This document shows, piece by piece, positions 42,164 through 50,806 of a stretch of DNA of 64,000 bases. Origin of the DNA: a bacterium. GTDB lineage: Bacteria; Armatimonadota; UBA5829. Numbering within the stretch: the first letter of the stretch is position 1; every line of letters begins with the position of its first letter. The stretch covers positions 1 through 64,000 of the forward strand of contig JAJFUS010000046.1 of assembly GCA_021372295.1 (NCBI GenBank), read 5' to 3'. The translations under genes were made by a program, and so were the position numbers. Under the pieces are notes generated by a model. That model saw only the letters and a list, made by a program, of their open reading frames with translations, ran no database searches and was not told the origin of the DNA.

Positions 42164-44230
42164 ATGATGAACGACAAGGCCATCGGATTCGTGCAGGATA
42201 TACCCGGAGGGATCGTATTCGAGATCGGCAACAGCTGGCTGGTGCGCCGGGTTCATGGAATATCGGGCAGGATCGGCACAACCAGTTTCACCAACGTCCT
42301 CAACAGCGAGGAATACCTGGAAGAGACCCTCGCCGAGTTCGAGATCGTCATATCGGGCGAGGGTCAGACAGTGTCTTTGGACTTTCGTGATTTTATTATT
42401 ACCAGCTGCTCAACACCCAACTGGGACGATGGCCTTAAAACAATCGAAGTGCGCCTGGAGTCGGATCTCAACGGCGTGAAACTGCCGGTGTCTGTGTTTT
42501 ACGAATCTAGGGCGGGAACGGATTTCATTCGCAAGTGGATCACAATTCACCCGTGCGACATAGAAGGCTGGACGATCCGCTCCGTCACCATCGAGAATAT
42601 GAGGTTCAAGGAGATGGTAGAGGGCGTGACTCCGCAGCCGCGATATATCAAAACTCACGCCAACCATGAGGACAATGTCCACATCGAACCTGAGAATGTG
42701 AATGCTGCCGAGTCGCAAAGGCCTTTTGCGTTTGGAGACAGCGCGCGGGCGGTGTTGAGCTATTGGGGCTACGGCGAGGGTCTGTATTTCTTTACCGAGT
42801 CTCTTACCGGCGAAGAGAGCTTTTACCGGCCGACCGGCCTTATGATGAAGCATATCGACTGCGTCCCTCTCACCGAGGGTCTCACCACGGGCGCGGCAGT
42901 TATCGGCGGCTACGCGGGTCCGCCTGAAATCGGGTTCAAGCGATATAGTCGGCATCTGATGGAGCATTGGTGCGTCGTGCGGGAAAAGAGCATTCCGGTG
43001 GCTTGGAACACGTGGCTTGTGACTCGCGAGGGCAACCGCCCGATCCTGTCATATTACGACCGCACACTGCTTCTCGATTACATCGAACTCATAAAGCAGG
43101 CAGGCTTTTACGAGCTTCTGCACCTCGATTTGGGTTGGGAGTCGGGTTGGCCGCTCAAAGTCGATGCGGACAAGTTCCCCAAGGGCATCTCGGAGATCGC
43201 AAAACGCGCTAAAGAGGCCGGAATGGATATGGGCTTCTGGACGAACCCGTTTAGCTGCAGTTACTGGCGGGGGAATGTCGAAGACGAACACCCCGAGTGG
43301 ACTGTCCCGAACTCCGTTTCAGGGCGGTCGAACGCGCTGTCATTATGCGCGGTTTCGGACTATTACGAGTATGTTAGGGAACGTTTCGTGGCGCTTGCGA
43401 CCGATATGAACGCGGCCTCGATCTACTGGGACGGCAACGACTGGAACACGCCCGATTGCTCCGCGCGCAATCACAGTCATCGAGACCGGCATGAGTTGGA
43501 AGTCAAAGCGCGAAAACGTCTGGCGGAAATGTGCCGGCAGGCGCATGAAGCGCGTCCCGATCTAATCATAGCGGCGTTCAGCCCGCCGGTTGACAACCAC
43601 AGGCTCTGCGCGCTCGATCAGGAGCAGGCCGCCGATACGCATAGGTTCCCGACCATTCAGGCCGAGTTGATCCAGCGCCAGCAGATGTATCAGATGACCT
43701 GGGAACACCCGTTTCACGCGATCAGACCGAGTTGGCATGGGGTCGACTGGCACGAGGCGGGCGAGGACAACCTCACCAGGCGACCTCTGCACGAACTCTT
43801 CCACGCTGAGATGAGTATGATTGCGTGCGGACTTGCTCAGGCAGGCGGCAGCATAGATCTCAAACGGGCCAGACCGCATTTTCTCGAATTCCTGAGGAAA
43901 CTGTTTGCGTTCAGGAAGCGGTTCGAGCATTATTTCGACACTTACCAGCACGTTTTGGGCTTCCCGGACGGCAAGAGCATAGACGGCTCCGGGCATATTG
44001 TTGATGGCTCGGGGTTCATTGTGTTGGTGAACCCGACGGAAGACGATCTGACTGTCAAAATTCCGCTGGATGCGCCCGAGTTGGAGCTGTCGTCGGAGAA
44101 GGAGCTTGTTCTCACCGACTGGAGCGGCCTTGAAAGCGGCGGCCCGCTGGGTTCGGCAAAAACCGGCTCTCCGCCGGAGATCGAGCTTACAGGTTTGCAG
44201 GTGAGGTATATCGGTGTAAATGTAGGGTAA
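42164..44230 (+). CDS. Alpha-galactosidase-like glycoside hydrolase, clan GH-D
   Basis: The 688-residue product has an N-terminal beta-sandwich (about 1-270) and a TIM barrel. The barrel starts around WNTWLVTREGNRPILSY and contains LHLDLGWESGWPL, MGFWTNPFS and IYWDGNDW. The last holds the probable nucleophile Asp, as in GH36/GH27 (YxKxD-like). A beta domain closes the chain. It has no signal peptide, unlike the GH27 enzyme at 3876, so it may act in the cytoplasm. Exact family (GH36 or a neighbour) and sugar are uncertain. ATG 42164 has GGAGG 6 nt upstream; an extension to 42104 would translate part of the repeat. Confidence 0.8.
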   Translation: MMNDKAIGFVQDIPGGIVFEIGNSWLVRRVHGISGRIGTTSFTNVLNSEEYLEETLAEFEIVISGEGQTVSLDFRDFIITSCSTPNWDDGLKTIEVRLESDLNGVKLPVSVFYESRAGTDFIRKWITIHPCDIEGWTIRSVTIENMRFKEMVEGVTPQPRYIKTHANHEDNVHIEPENVNAAESQRPFAFGDSARAVLSYWGYGEGLYFFTESLTGEESFYRPTGLMMKHIDCVPLTEGLTTGAAVIGGYAGPPEIGFKRYSRHLMEHWCVVREKSIPVAWNTWLVTREGNRPILSYYDRTLLLDYIELIKQAGFYELLHLDLGWESGWPLKVDADKFPKGISEIAKRAKEAGMDMGFWTNPFSCSYWRGNVEDEHPEWTVPNSVSGRSNALSLCAVSDYYEYVRERFVALATDMNAASIYWDGNDWNTPDCSARNHSHRDRHELEVKARKRLAEMCRQAHEARPDLIIAAFSPPVDNHRLCALDQEQAADTHRFPTIQAELIQRQQMYQMTWEHPFHAIRPSWHGVDWHEAGEDNLTRRPLHELFHAEMSMIACGLAQAGGSIDLKRARPHFLEFLRKLFAFRKRFEHYFDTYQHVLGFPDGKSIDGSGHIVDGSGFIVLVNPTEDDLTVKIPLDAPELELSSEKELVLTDWSGLESGGPLGSAKTGSPPEIELTGLQVRYIGVNVG

Positions 44231-44275
44231 AGGTAATTGCAGGAAGTATCGCGCTTGTAAGCGAACTCTTAATAG

Positions 44276-44304
44276 TTGACTTCTAGCCTCTGACTTCTAA
44301 ATCT
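44276..44304 (+). repeat. Heptad leader tract before the coiled-coil gene
   Basis: Units TGACTTC, TAGCCTC, TGACTTC, TAAATCT of period 7 end at the GGGAGGG ribosome binding site. Confidence 0.6.
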
Positions 44305-44317
44305 GGGAGGGTGCAAA

Positions 44318-44920
44318 ATGCCCGAGTGGACTCTTGTTGCAATAGCTGTTTGTCAGATAATAATCACCGCAACGATCTTTTTGACCGCGGCGGCTCTGGT
44401 GGTGGCGGTGTTTATGATCCGAAGCGCGATCAATCGCAAGGCCGATGAAGCCATGGATAAGGTGCAGCCTATCATCAACCAGGTCAGGGCGATGTCCGAG
44501 CAGGCCAGGGACACCGTGGATGAAGTCAGCGCCAGGGTCGACTCAATTATGGAGAGAGTCGATACCACAACGCAGAGCGTCAGTGATAAAATCGACTCCA
44601 TAATGACCAGGGTGGACGGCACGGCCGAGCATCTGTCGGGCACTGTGGAAAGCGTTGCCGGGCAGGTGGACACGACCGTTGGATCCATCATGCACAAGGC
44701 CGAAAACACTGTCGATCAGGTGACCGGAAGCGTTACGGGGGTCACGAAGAAAGTCGAGGAGGCAGTGAACCCGCAAGTCGCGGCGGCTGCGAGCATCATC
44801 GAGACCGCCACGCGGTGTTATGATCTATATAAAATCCTCTCAAAAAAAGGACATGTCAAACCCGGCGGCGAGTCGGATAATTTACAAGCGCCAGACCAGA
44901 CCGGTGACAGCCCGGTCTAG
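44318..44920 (+). CDS. Membrane-anchored coiled-coil protein (DUF948-like)
   Basis: The 200-residue product has one N-terminal membrane helix (residues 6-32) and a long amphipathic helix built of imperfect 11-residue-like repeats rich in Val, Asp, Thr and Ser (VDSIMERVDTTTQSV, TVESVAGQVDTTVGSI). DUF948 and apolipoprotein-like proteins share this design. No enzyme motif is present. Roles in envelope or stress are only a guess. GGGAGGG lies 5 nt before the ATG. Confidence 0.75.
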   Translation: MPEWTLVAIAVCQIIITATIFLTAAALVVAVFMIRSAINRKADEAMDKVQPIINQVRAMSEQARDTVDEVSARVDSIMERVDTTTQSVSDKIDSIMTRVDGTAEHLSGTVESVAGQVDTTVGSIMHKAENTVDQVTGSVTGVTKKVEEAVNPQVAAAASIIETATRCYDLYKILSKKGHVKPGGESDNLQAPDQTGDSPV

Positions 44921-44935
44921 CGCCACATAGCTTGA

Positions 44936-46840
44936 TTATTTTGCCGTCTCAGGTTTCTGTTCTTCTTTTGGCTGCTCTTTAGGTGGTTCTTGGTACTTTG
45001 GAGTGGTGAAAGTCCACTCAATGGGCTGCAGGTCGTCCGTGGTTGTTATTGTGAATGTGTAATCGAACAGGTTGTCCTTAGGATTTCGCGTTCCGCTGAG
45101 AGTGAGAACTGCGTCGGTATCTTTCAAGTATTCCGGCATGCGATGATAAAAGAGTTTCTCGAACTGGCTCCACTGATCCGGTGAGAGAATGCTCAAATCC
45201 AGACCGGAACCGGCAAATACCGCCGCGCGCTGAGCCTCATTCAACTGTGCATAGGTTCTCAGCAAATCCCGATTCGGGTATATGACGCCTGTGATGCCGC
45301 AGCGCATCAGGTCATCGTCAGGCTCGATATTGATATTGAACTGCTCCTGCGTGAGCGTCGCAATCTGAGCCAGGCCGCCTATATCGAGAGTGCCTGTGTC
45401 CTTCAAAGTCTTCTTCCAAGCGTCGATCCATGCCTGCGGAATCTGAGCGCTGCGCTTGCGAAACCAGTTGCGGTCGCGAAGCTCCAGGACGCTGGCGCGT
45501 TTATCCCAGTTATAGCGGAAGCTGTCGGCTATTTTCTCAAGAGCGTCCTTTATGGTAATCTCTTCATCGCCGAATTTGGCAAGCCCACTGTCATTTTCAA
45601 AGCTGTCGGAGACCACGGCAAACCCGGAAGCTTCGGCAAGGCCGGCTTCAATTTCCGCAAGGACAGATTTCTTGGGTGCCTTGATTTTGGCTTCAAGAGC
45701 CGAGTCATCTGGGTGTTTATTGAGAGGCTCGCCGGAATCGTCCTTTTGTATGTCAGCCATTACGGCTGTCATTATGTCATCATCACGGCCTTTCATGACA
45801 TCGTCGACCGTTTTACCCTCTTCATAGCATTCAGCAAATATACTACCAAACAGATTGGCCAGTTTACTGTTCGGGTCAAGTAGCGGAAAATAGGCGCCAT
45901 AGTTTCCGAGTCCGAATCCGATACTATTGGGATTGCTGGTAGATGCTTTGCCCAGTTGTATGCTTATGTCTCCGAGCATCATTGACCGCAATGGCGAAGA
46001 TTGCATATTCTCCAAACCGCCGTTGATCTGGATTGTGATATTGTTCAGATTCTCGATTATGACGTCGGGCAGGGTCACGCAGTCAGATTTGCCGCTCAAT
46101 TTATTAGCCACATCTCCGAATGTCTGCATGGACTGTAAAATGCTCTGCTGAGCGGCCTCGGGCAAATCGCCTGCATTCAAAGTCATCGACTGGCTACTGG
46201 CAATGGATTCAATTGCCGACGGCACTTGCTCGAAGAGACTGACCAGAGGAGACGCCAGGCCGGAAGATGCAGCAAAGTACATGAACGGGTTCTCATTCTT
46301 GAGATTTGCTATTTCTTCCGGCGAAAGACTGGCCAGTTTGCCGTAATCGCCAATCATTTTTTCGCGCTTGGCAGCCAGTTCTCTCTGTAAATGTTCTTCT
46401 TCGCGCAGAGCCTGGGTCTCAGCATCCAGCAGAGCCTTACGATCCATGTAGAGCCGATATGTTGTCTTTTCGCCCTCACCTGAAAGCAGCCACTTGAACT
46501 TCATTACTCTGGAAATCGAACTCATCAGATCGGTGAGGGCAGTGTCCTTGGCGTATATATTCATCTTGCGGTCGCGCACTTGCCAGTCTTTGGAGTTGTA
46601 GCCCGCATGAAACTTGACGCCGGTCATATTGGTCATATCCTCGAGAATATCAACCACGGCGCGACGGCTGGCGCTGTAAGTTATCTTCTGAGCAAGACGC
46701 GCGTCGGACTTAACGCCGGAATTTACCGAAGGCCCGGCTATAGATGAGTTAGGATCAGTGGTAATCTTTCCCTGCGAATATACGCAATTGGGCATCAGGA
46801 TAAATAAGGTGAGCATTAAGATTATCGTTCGCATAGGCAT
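44936..46840 (-). CDS. Large secreted protein with STN-like segments, 634 residues
   Basis: A signal peptide (about 1-22) precedes a chain with two segments that look like STN/secretin N domains. One is at about 50-110 (ASRRAVVDILEDMTNMTGVKFHAG). The other is at about 395-455 (SGFAVVSDSF, then TIKDALEKIADSF). Between them lies a charged helix (EEEHLQRELAAKREKM), and the C-terminus ends in a Pro/Glu/Lys-rich tail. No secretin pore domain or TonB plug is seen. It may be a periplasmic or surface protein particular to this lineage. GAGAGG is 5 nt before the ATG. Confidence 0.75.
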   Translation of the reverse strand: MPMRTIILMLTLFILMPNCVYSQGKITTDPNSSIAGPSVNSGVKSDARLAQKITYSASRRAVVDILEDMTNMTGVKFHAGYNSKDWQVRDRKMNIYAKDTALTDLMSSISRVMKFKWLLSGEGEKTTYRLYMDRKALLDAETQALREEEHLQRELAAKREKMIGDYGKLASLSPEEIANLKNENPFMYFAASSGLASPLVSLFEQVPSAIESIASSQSMTLNAGDLPEAAQQSILQSMQTFGDVANKLSGKSDCVTLPDVIIENLNNITIQINGGLENMQSSPLRSMMLGDISIQLGKASTSNPNSIGFGLGNYGAYFPLLDPNSKLANLFGSIFAECYEEGKTVDDVMKGRDDDIMTAVMADIQKDDSGEPLNKHPDDSALEAKIKAPKKSVLAEIEAGLAEASGFAVVSDSFENDSGLAKFGDEEITIKDALEKIADSFRYNWDKRASVLELRDRNWFRKRSAQIPQAWIDAWKKTLKDTGTLDIGGLAQIATLTQEQFNINIEPDDDLMRCGITGVIYPNRDLLRTYAQLNEAQRAAVFAGSGLDLSILSPDQWSQFEKLFYHRMPEYLKDTDAVLTLSGTRNPKDNLFDYTFTITTTDDLQPIEWTFTTPKYQEPPKEQPKEEQKPETAK

Positions 46841-46944
46841 TTATTCCTCTCAGGTTGCAGCATTTTCCAATAGATAAGACGCCACAAGTAATCGAATTGT
46901 TAATAAAAGACGCATCGGAAGCTGGTATATCGCTCTGCACTCGT

Positions 46945-46971
46945 TTTGTACCGTCACGCGGAGGGTACAAG
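46945..46971. promoter_or_regulatory. Possible operator palindrome between divergent genes
   Basis: TTGTACC and GGTACAA form an inverted repeat about 12 nt apart in the divergent region between the 634-residue protein and the basic peptide. No regulator is implied. Confidence 0.3.
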
Positions 46972-47004
46972 CGTCAATAACAACATTTAAGGAGCGCGGT
47001 CGAC

Positions 47005-47136
47005 ATGGCAAACAAAAAAGCAAAGCAAAAGAAACCCAAACAGATGGACAAGGCATCGGGACAAAAAGGCGGATCGGCATCTTACGAGGATATGGGATCA
47101 CTGCAGCCCGCGAAAAAGAAACGAAAGAATAAATAA
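47005..47136 (+). CDS. Small lysine-rich basic peptide, 43 residues
   Basis: The frame encodes MANKKAKQKKPKQMDKASGQ followed by a Gly/Ser middle and a PAKKKRKNK end. It is nearly one third Lys or Arg. AAGGAG lies 10 nt before the ATG. The peptide is too basic to be chance reading of a structural gene, and no longer frame covers it. It could bind nucleic acid or the ribosome, or be a small stress peptide; none of this is shown. It lies between the secreted-protein gene (divergent) and the phosphate transporter, with its own start signals. Confidence 0.65.
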   Translation: MANKKAKQKKPKQMDKASGQKGGSASYEDMGSLQPAKKKRKNK

Positions 47137-47188
47137 GCGCCCAACCCATTAATCCTTACATGCAGATTGCAAAGAGACTACATATTGC

Positions 47189-47217
47189 TTGACGCGGGGG
47201 CTTTGCTGCAGTAGAAT
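47189..47217 (+). promoter_or_regulatory. Promoter of the phosphate transporter operon
   Basis: TTGACG and TAGAAT are separated by 17 nt. The leader of about 60 nt contains a CCCGA/TCGGG hairpin (47235-47250). Confidence 0.7.
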
Positions 47218-47286
47218 AAATGGGCGCAGGGAAACCCGAGACTATTCGGGCAGCCTGGTCCAGACTTGGCAGCAAGTAGGTCACTA

Positions 47287-48318
47287 ATGTCCCTGGCTCT
47301 TGTAATAACGATTATTGTAGTAGCCCTCATATTCGACTTCTTGAATGGCTTCCATGACGCGGCAAACTCAATCGCGACGATTGTCGCGACGAAAGTGCTG
47401 TCGCCGTTTCAGGCAGTGCTGTGGGCTGCGTTCTTCAACTTTCTGGCTCCGCTGGTGTTCGGCGTGCATGTTGCCGATACGGTGGGCAAAGTGGTTAACG
47501 CCAGCCTGTTTTCATCGCACACAATGTTGCTGATCGCGCTTGCGGGGCTTGCGGGAGCGATTTTTTGGAACATCATAACCTGGTATTTCGGGCTTCCCAC
47601 CAGTTCTTCTCACGCTCTTATCGGCGGGCTTGCAGGCGCGGGGCTGACTGCCGCCCACTTTTTAACCGGCTCGATGAAGAACGTGCTGAGCTGGGAAAAG
47701 ATCGACCTGATTGTAATATTCATAGTCCTCTCGCCGCTGCTGGGTATGATTATGGGCTATATCATCCAGGTCATAGTCTACTGGATATTCCACAAGACGG
47801 CGCCCTCCAAAGTCGATAATCTGTTCAGGCGGTTGCAGCTTTTGTCGGCGGCGGCGTACAGCATCGGCCATGGCACAAATGACGCTCAAAAGACGATGGG
47901 GGTTATCGCGATAATCCTTTTGACCTCGGGGCATTTGCAGCCGATGGCTAACGGCAGCATACCGGTGCCGATATGGGTCAAGCTGATATGCGCTATGGCG
48001 ATCGCTCTGGGGACGATGTCCGGCGGCTGGCGGATCGTAAAGACAATGGGGCTTGGGATCACAAAGCTGCGGCCGGTCGGAGGGTTCTGCGCTGAAACGG
48101 CGGGTGCAGCGACAATCATCGGGGCGTCGCTGGCGGGAATTCCGGTCAGCACTACTCATACTATCACCGGCGCGATTGTCGGCGTTGGAGCCACTCACAG
48201 ACTCTCCGCCGTGAAGTGGGGAGTGGCTGGAAGAATCGTCTGGGCGTGGGTTTTGACAATGCCGCTTTCAGCGATAATGGCCGCCATTGTATATACTATT
48301 ATTCACTTCTGTCAGTAA
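47287..48318 (+). CDS. pit: PiT-family inorganic phosphate transporter
   Basis: The 343-residue product has ten or so membrane segments and the duplicated PiT motif: FDFLNGFHDAANSIAT near the N-terminus and SIGHGTNDAQKTMG in the second half. It carries phosphate, likely as a metal-phosphate complex or with sodium or protons. ATG 47287 has TAGG about 8 nt upstream; a TTG at 47266 is in frame. It pairs with the DUF47 gene that follows 27 nt later. Confidence 0.93.
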   Translation: MSLALVITIIVVALIFDFLNGFHDAANSIATIVATKVLSPFQAVLWAAFFNFLAPLVFGVHVADTVGKVVNASLFSSHTMLLIALAGLAGAIFWNIITWYFGLPTSSSHALIGGLAGAGLTAAHFLTGSMKNVLSWEKIDLIVIFIVLSPLLGMIMGYIIQVIVYWIFHKTAPSKVDNLFRRLQLLSAAAYSIGHGTNDAQKTMGVIAIILLTSGHLQPMANGSIPVPIWVKLICAMAIALGTMSGGWRIVKTMGLGITKLRPVGGFCAETAGAATIIGASLAGIPVSTTHTITGAIVGVGATHRLSAVKWGVAGRIVWAWVLTMPLSAIMAAIVYTIIHFCQ

Positions 48319-48345
48319 TTAAATTTCAGGAAATGGAGCCCGATA

Positions 48346-48972
48346 ATGGGACTGAGAATTATCCCTAAAGAAGAAGCGTTTTTCGATCTTTTCAAGGCGC
48401 AGGCGTCTAACGTCGTCGAGGGAGCTATACTCCTAAAGGATCTGCTTGAAGACTATACCGACATCGACCAAAAGCGTATGAAGATTGACAAGGCCGAAAG
48501 CTTCGGGGACGAAATCGCGCATAAGATCATCGAAAAACTCAACACCACGTTCATCACTCCGATGGATCGCGAAGACATTCACGCGCTCACATCGGCTCTG
48601 GATGACATCTTGGATTACATCAATGCCACGGCTCAACGCCTGCACCTCTATGGCGTGACGTCGATTGGCACAGATGCAAGGGAACTGGCCAACATCATCC
48701 TGCGCGCCGCCGAGGAGACCGAGGCGTTGATCGAGAACATGAAGAACCTCAAAGATGTCAAAAGCATGAAGTCGCGTTGGATTGAGGTCAACAGGCTCGA
48801 AAATGAAGGCGATAAAGTCAGCCGTGATGCAATCGCCGGGCTTTTTAAGCATGAGAAAGATCCGATTGAAGTCATCAAATGGAAAGAACTCTACGAGCAC
48901 CTTGAAACCGCTATCGACAAGTGCGAAGACGCGGCGAATATAGTCGAGGCCGTGGCTCTCAAGAACGCTTGA
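48346..48972 (+). CDS. DUF47 (PhoU-like) accessory protein
   Basis: The 208-residue product is all helical with the DUF47 pattern: FFDLFKAQASNVVEGAILLKDLL, then TTFITPMDREDIHALTSALDDILDYI. The latter holds the acidic residues that bind metal in PhoU-like bundles. DUF47 proteins sit with Pit transporters in most bacteria and are thought to control them. GGAG lies 8 nt before the ATG. Repeat copy I comes 10 nt after the stop. Confidence 0.92.
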   Translation: MGLRIIPKEEAFFDLFKAQASNVVEGAILLKDLLEDYTDIDQKRMKIDKAESFGDEIAHKIIEKLNTTFITPMDREDIHALTSALDDILDYINATAQRLHLYGVTSIGTDARELANIILRAAEETEALIENMKNLKDVKSMKSRWIEVNRLENEGDKVSRDAIAGLFKHEKDPIEVIKWKELYEHLETAIDKCEDAANIVEAVALKNA

Positions 48973-48982
48973 TGGGATTTTA

Positions 48983-49183
48983 TTGGGGCTCCGCCCCAAA
49001 CCCGGCCAGAGACTCTGTCTCTGGACTCTGCAAGGAAACCAGGTTTCCTTGACCTTTTGACTCAGAGTTGAATGATCCCTTAAGGGATCATTCAACTCTG
49101 GAACGGGGGTCCAGGGGCCACTTGGCTCTTGGCGAGATCCAAGGGCAGCGACATTGGTGGAAGTCTGAGGGTGAAACCCTCAG
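48983..49183 (+). repeat. Composite hairpin repeat, copy I
   Basis: TTGGGGC/GCCCCAA, CCAGAGAC/GTCTCTGG and CAAGGAAACC/GGTTTCCTTG are perfect. The central stem (49063-49100) has GAGTTGAATGATCCC paired with its complement, a fifth version of that stem. Modules 6 and 7 are degenerate. CTGAGGGT/ACCCTCAG closes the copy. Confidence 0.92.
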
Positions 49184-49207
49184 GTAAAACTCTCTTCCAG
49201 GTTTAGC

Positions 49208-49236
49208 TTGACACTATCTTTGCTCATTCATATAAT
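49208..49236 (+). promoter_or_regulatory. Consensus sigma70 promoter of the six-gene membrane operon
   Basis: TTGACA and TATAAT, both perfect, are separated by 17 nt, the strongest promoter seen in the window. It drives the operon starting at 49268. Confidence 0.85.
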
Positions 49237-49267
49237 GAACTCAATATCCACACAGGCTGTAGGAGTC

Positions 49268-49666
49268 ATGTTGACCTGGAAAGTGCATCTCGCTCGAAAA
49301 CATCCCACGAAACTTCTGTGCTTGATCGGCATCAGCGCATTTGTGGCAACAACTGCTTATTGGGTTATCGGCAGCCTTGGATCAGTGTTTACGGCTGTGC
49401 TGATGATCGCATCGTCCGCCGAATTTATTTTCCCGACAAGATATACGCTGACTCGGGAAAGCGCGGTGTGCAGGACGCTGCTTAAGCAAAGCGAGATTAA
49501 GTGGGCGGATGTTCGGCGTTGTTATGTCGACGATATGGGCGTCAAGCTCAGCCCACTCGACAGGCAGTCTCGGTTGGAGGCTTTCAGGGGTGTATACCTC
49601 AGGTTTGCGGACAATGAAGCCGGAGTAATCGAGGCCGTGAAGTCTCTGCGGCCCGACGGAAAATAA
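49268..49666 (+). CDS. Membrane protein, operon gene 1 (132 residues)
   Basis: The product has two adjacent membrane helices (about 15-55) and then a soluble part of about 75 residues (SAEFIFPTRYTLTRESAVCRTLLKQSEIKWADVRRCYVDDMGVKL). Its pattern of strands resembles a PH-like domain of the bacterial bPH2 kind. ATG 49268 has TAGGAG 3 nt upstream; the frame back to 49208 would overlap the promoter. It opens an operon of six genes with gaps of 1-22 nt. Family not recognised with certainty. Confidence 0.75.
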   Translation: MLTWKVHLARKHPTKLLCLIGISAFVATTAYWVIGSLGSVFTAVLMIASSAEFIFPTRYTLTRESAVCRTLLKQSEIKWADVRRCYVDDMGVKLSPLDRQSRLEAFRGVYLRFADNEAGVIEAVKSLRPDGK

Positions 49667-49667
49667 A

Positions 49668-49955
49668 ATGTCTGGAATTGATATCATTTCGCCGCTGGGC
49701 GAGGAAGAACGAGCCTCGCTCATTAACTCCATAGCGGGGAAGATCGTCGCGAGACGTCTGGAGACTCCGGTTGTGCTGTTTCTGGAGATGCACAAGCCGC
49801 TGTCTTTTATAGCAAGCCAGACAGCTCTTGTGACAATGCCGTTTTTTGCGCCGTTTATAGGAGCGCAGGGCATGGCGGATTTCAGCAAATTATTGCGGGA
49901 TCGTGAGAACATTGACCGCCTTATCACTCGTATAGAAGAATTGGCGAACGAGTAA
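49668..49955 (+). CDS. Small protein, operon gene 2 (95 residues)
   Basis: The product begins MSGIDIISPLGEEERASLINSIAGK and has one moderately hydrophobic middle segment (PLSFIASQTALVTMPFFAPFIG), then a charged helix. It starts one base after the previous stop, so translation is coupled. The hydrophobic segment could pack against the membrane proteins of the operon. No family is recognised. Confidence 0.75.
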   Translation: MSGIDIISPLGEEERASLINSIAGKIVARRLETPVVLFLEMHKPLSFIASQTALVTMPFFAPFIGAQGMADFSKLLRDRENIDRLITRIEELANE

Positions 49956-49977
49956 AACAGACATCATAGGAGCCTAA

Positions 49978-50805
49978 ATGGGCGATTATGCAAATGGAGC
50001 AGTCTGGATTGTGGAAGGACTGCTGGTCTTCTTTATACTCTTTAAAATATTCTCGGCGCGCCGGGGACGCGAGCTCTTTATCCGGCGAATAGCCGGGCTT
50101 GCGTCGCTGGATGATGCGGTCGGACGTGCCACCGAGATGGGCAAACCAATGCTGTTTGCGCCGGGGATCGCGCCGGTTGATATCGTTGGGTTGCAGGCAA
50201 TGGCGATATTGTATCATATCGTCAGGCGCGCGGCGAAATATGGAACCCGAATAATAACTACGGCTGCCGACCCGGTGATCTACACCGTCGCTGAAGAAGT
50301 GACCAAAGACGCTTATGCCGTCGAAGGCGTGCCCGAGCAATTCAACCCCGAAGACGTCAGGTTTCTTACGGATCGCCAGTTCGCGTGGGCGTCGGCGTTT
50401 GTAGGAACGATATACCGGGAAAACGTTGCGGCGATTTTCTACTTCGGGTACTTTTTTGCTGAGTCTCTTATTCTCTCCGAGAACGGCCAGATGGCAGGCG
50501 CAATCCAAATTGCGGGCACTCCCTCTACCACGCAGATTCCGTTTTTCCTGGCTTCATGCGATTACACGATCATCGGCGATGAGTATTACGCGGCAAGTGC
50601 GTACCTTTCGCGAGAACCCACTCTTATGGGCAGCTTGGTGGGGCAGGATTGGGGCAAGCTGATGGTAATTGGTATAATTGCAACCGGCGCGATTGTCGCG
50701 ACTGTTGTTGCCCTGACATCCGGCAGCCACGCATTGCAGTTCTTACATGACATTGCCCGGGTGCTGCAAACGGGCTTTTTCCGATTCTTCGGCGGAGGGT
50801 GTTAG
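49978..50805 (+). CDS. DUF6754-like membrane protein, operon gene 3 (275 residues)
   Basis: An N-terminal membrane helix (residues 9-24) precedes a soluble alpha/beta part of about 190 residues: LFAPGIAPVDIVGLQAMAILYHIVRRAAKYGTRI, then DPVIYTVAEEVTKDAY, then GYFFAESLILSENGQMAGAIQIAGT. A second membrane helix lies near 230-250. I recall this kind of protein as DUF6754, without function. The start has AGGAG 7 nt upstream. It is the most conserved-looking member of the operon and would be the best probe for finding related loci. Confidence 0.75.
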   Translation: MGDYANGAVWIVEGLLVFFILFKIFSARRGRELFIRRIAGLASLDDAVGRATEMGKPMLFAPGIAPVDIVGLQAMAILYHIVRRAAKYGTRIITTAADPVIYTVAEEVTKDAYAVEGVPEQFNPEDVRFLTDRQFAWASAFVGTIYRENVAAIFYFGYFFAESLILSENGQMAGAIQIAGTPSTTQIPFFLASCDYTIIGDEYYAASAYLSREPTLMGSLVGQDWGKLMVIGIIATGAIVATVVALTSGSHALQFLHDIARVLQTGFFRFFGGGC

Positions 50806-50806
50806 G

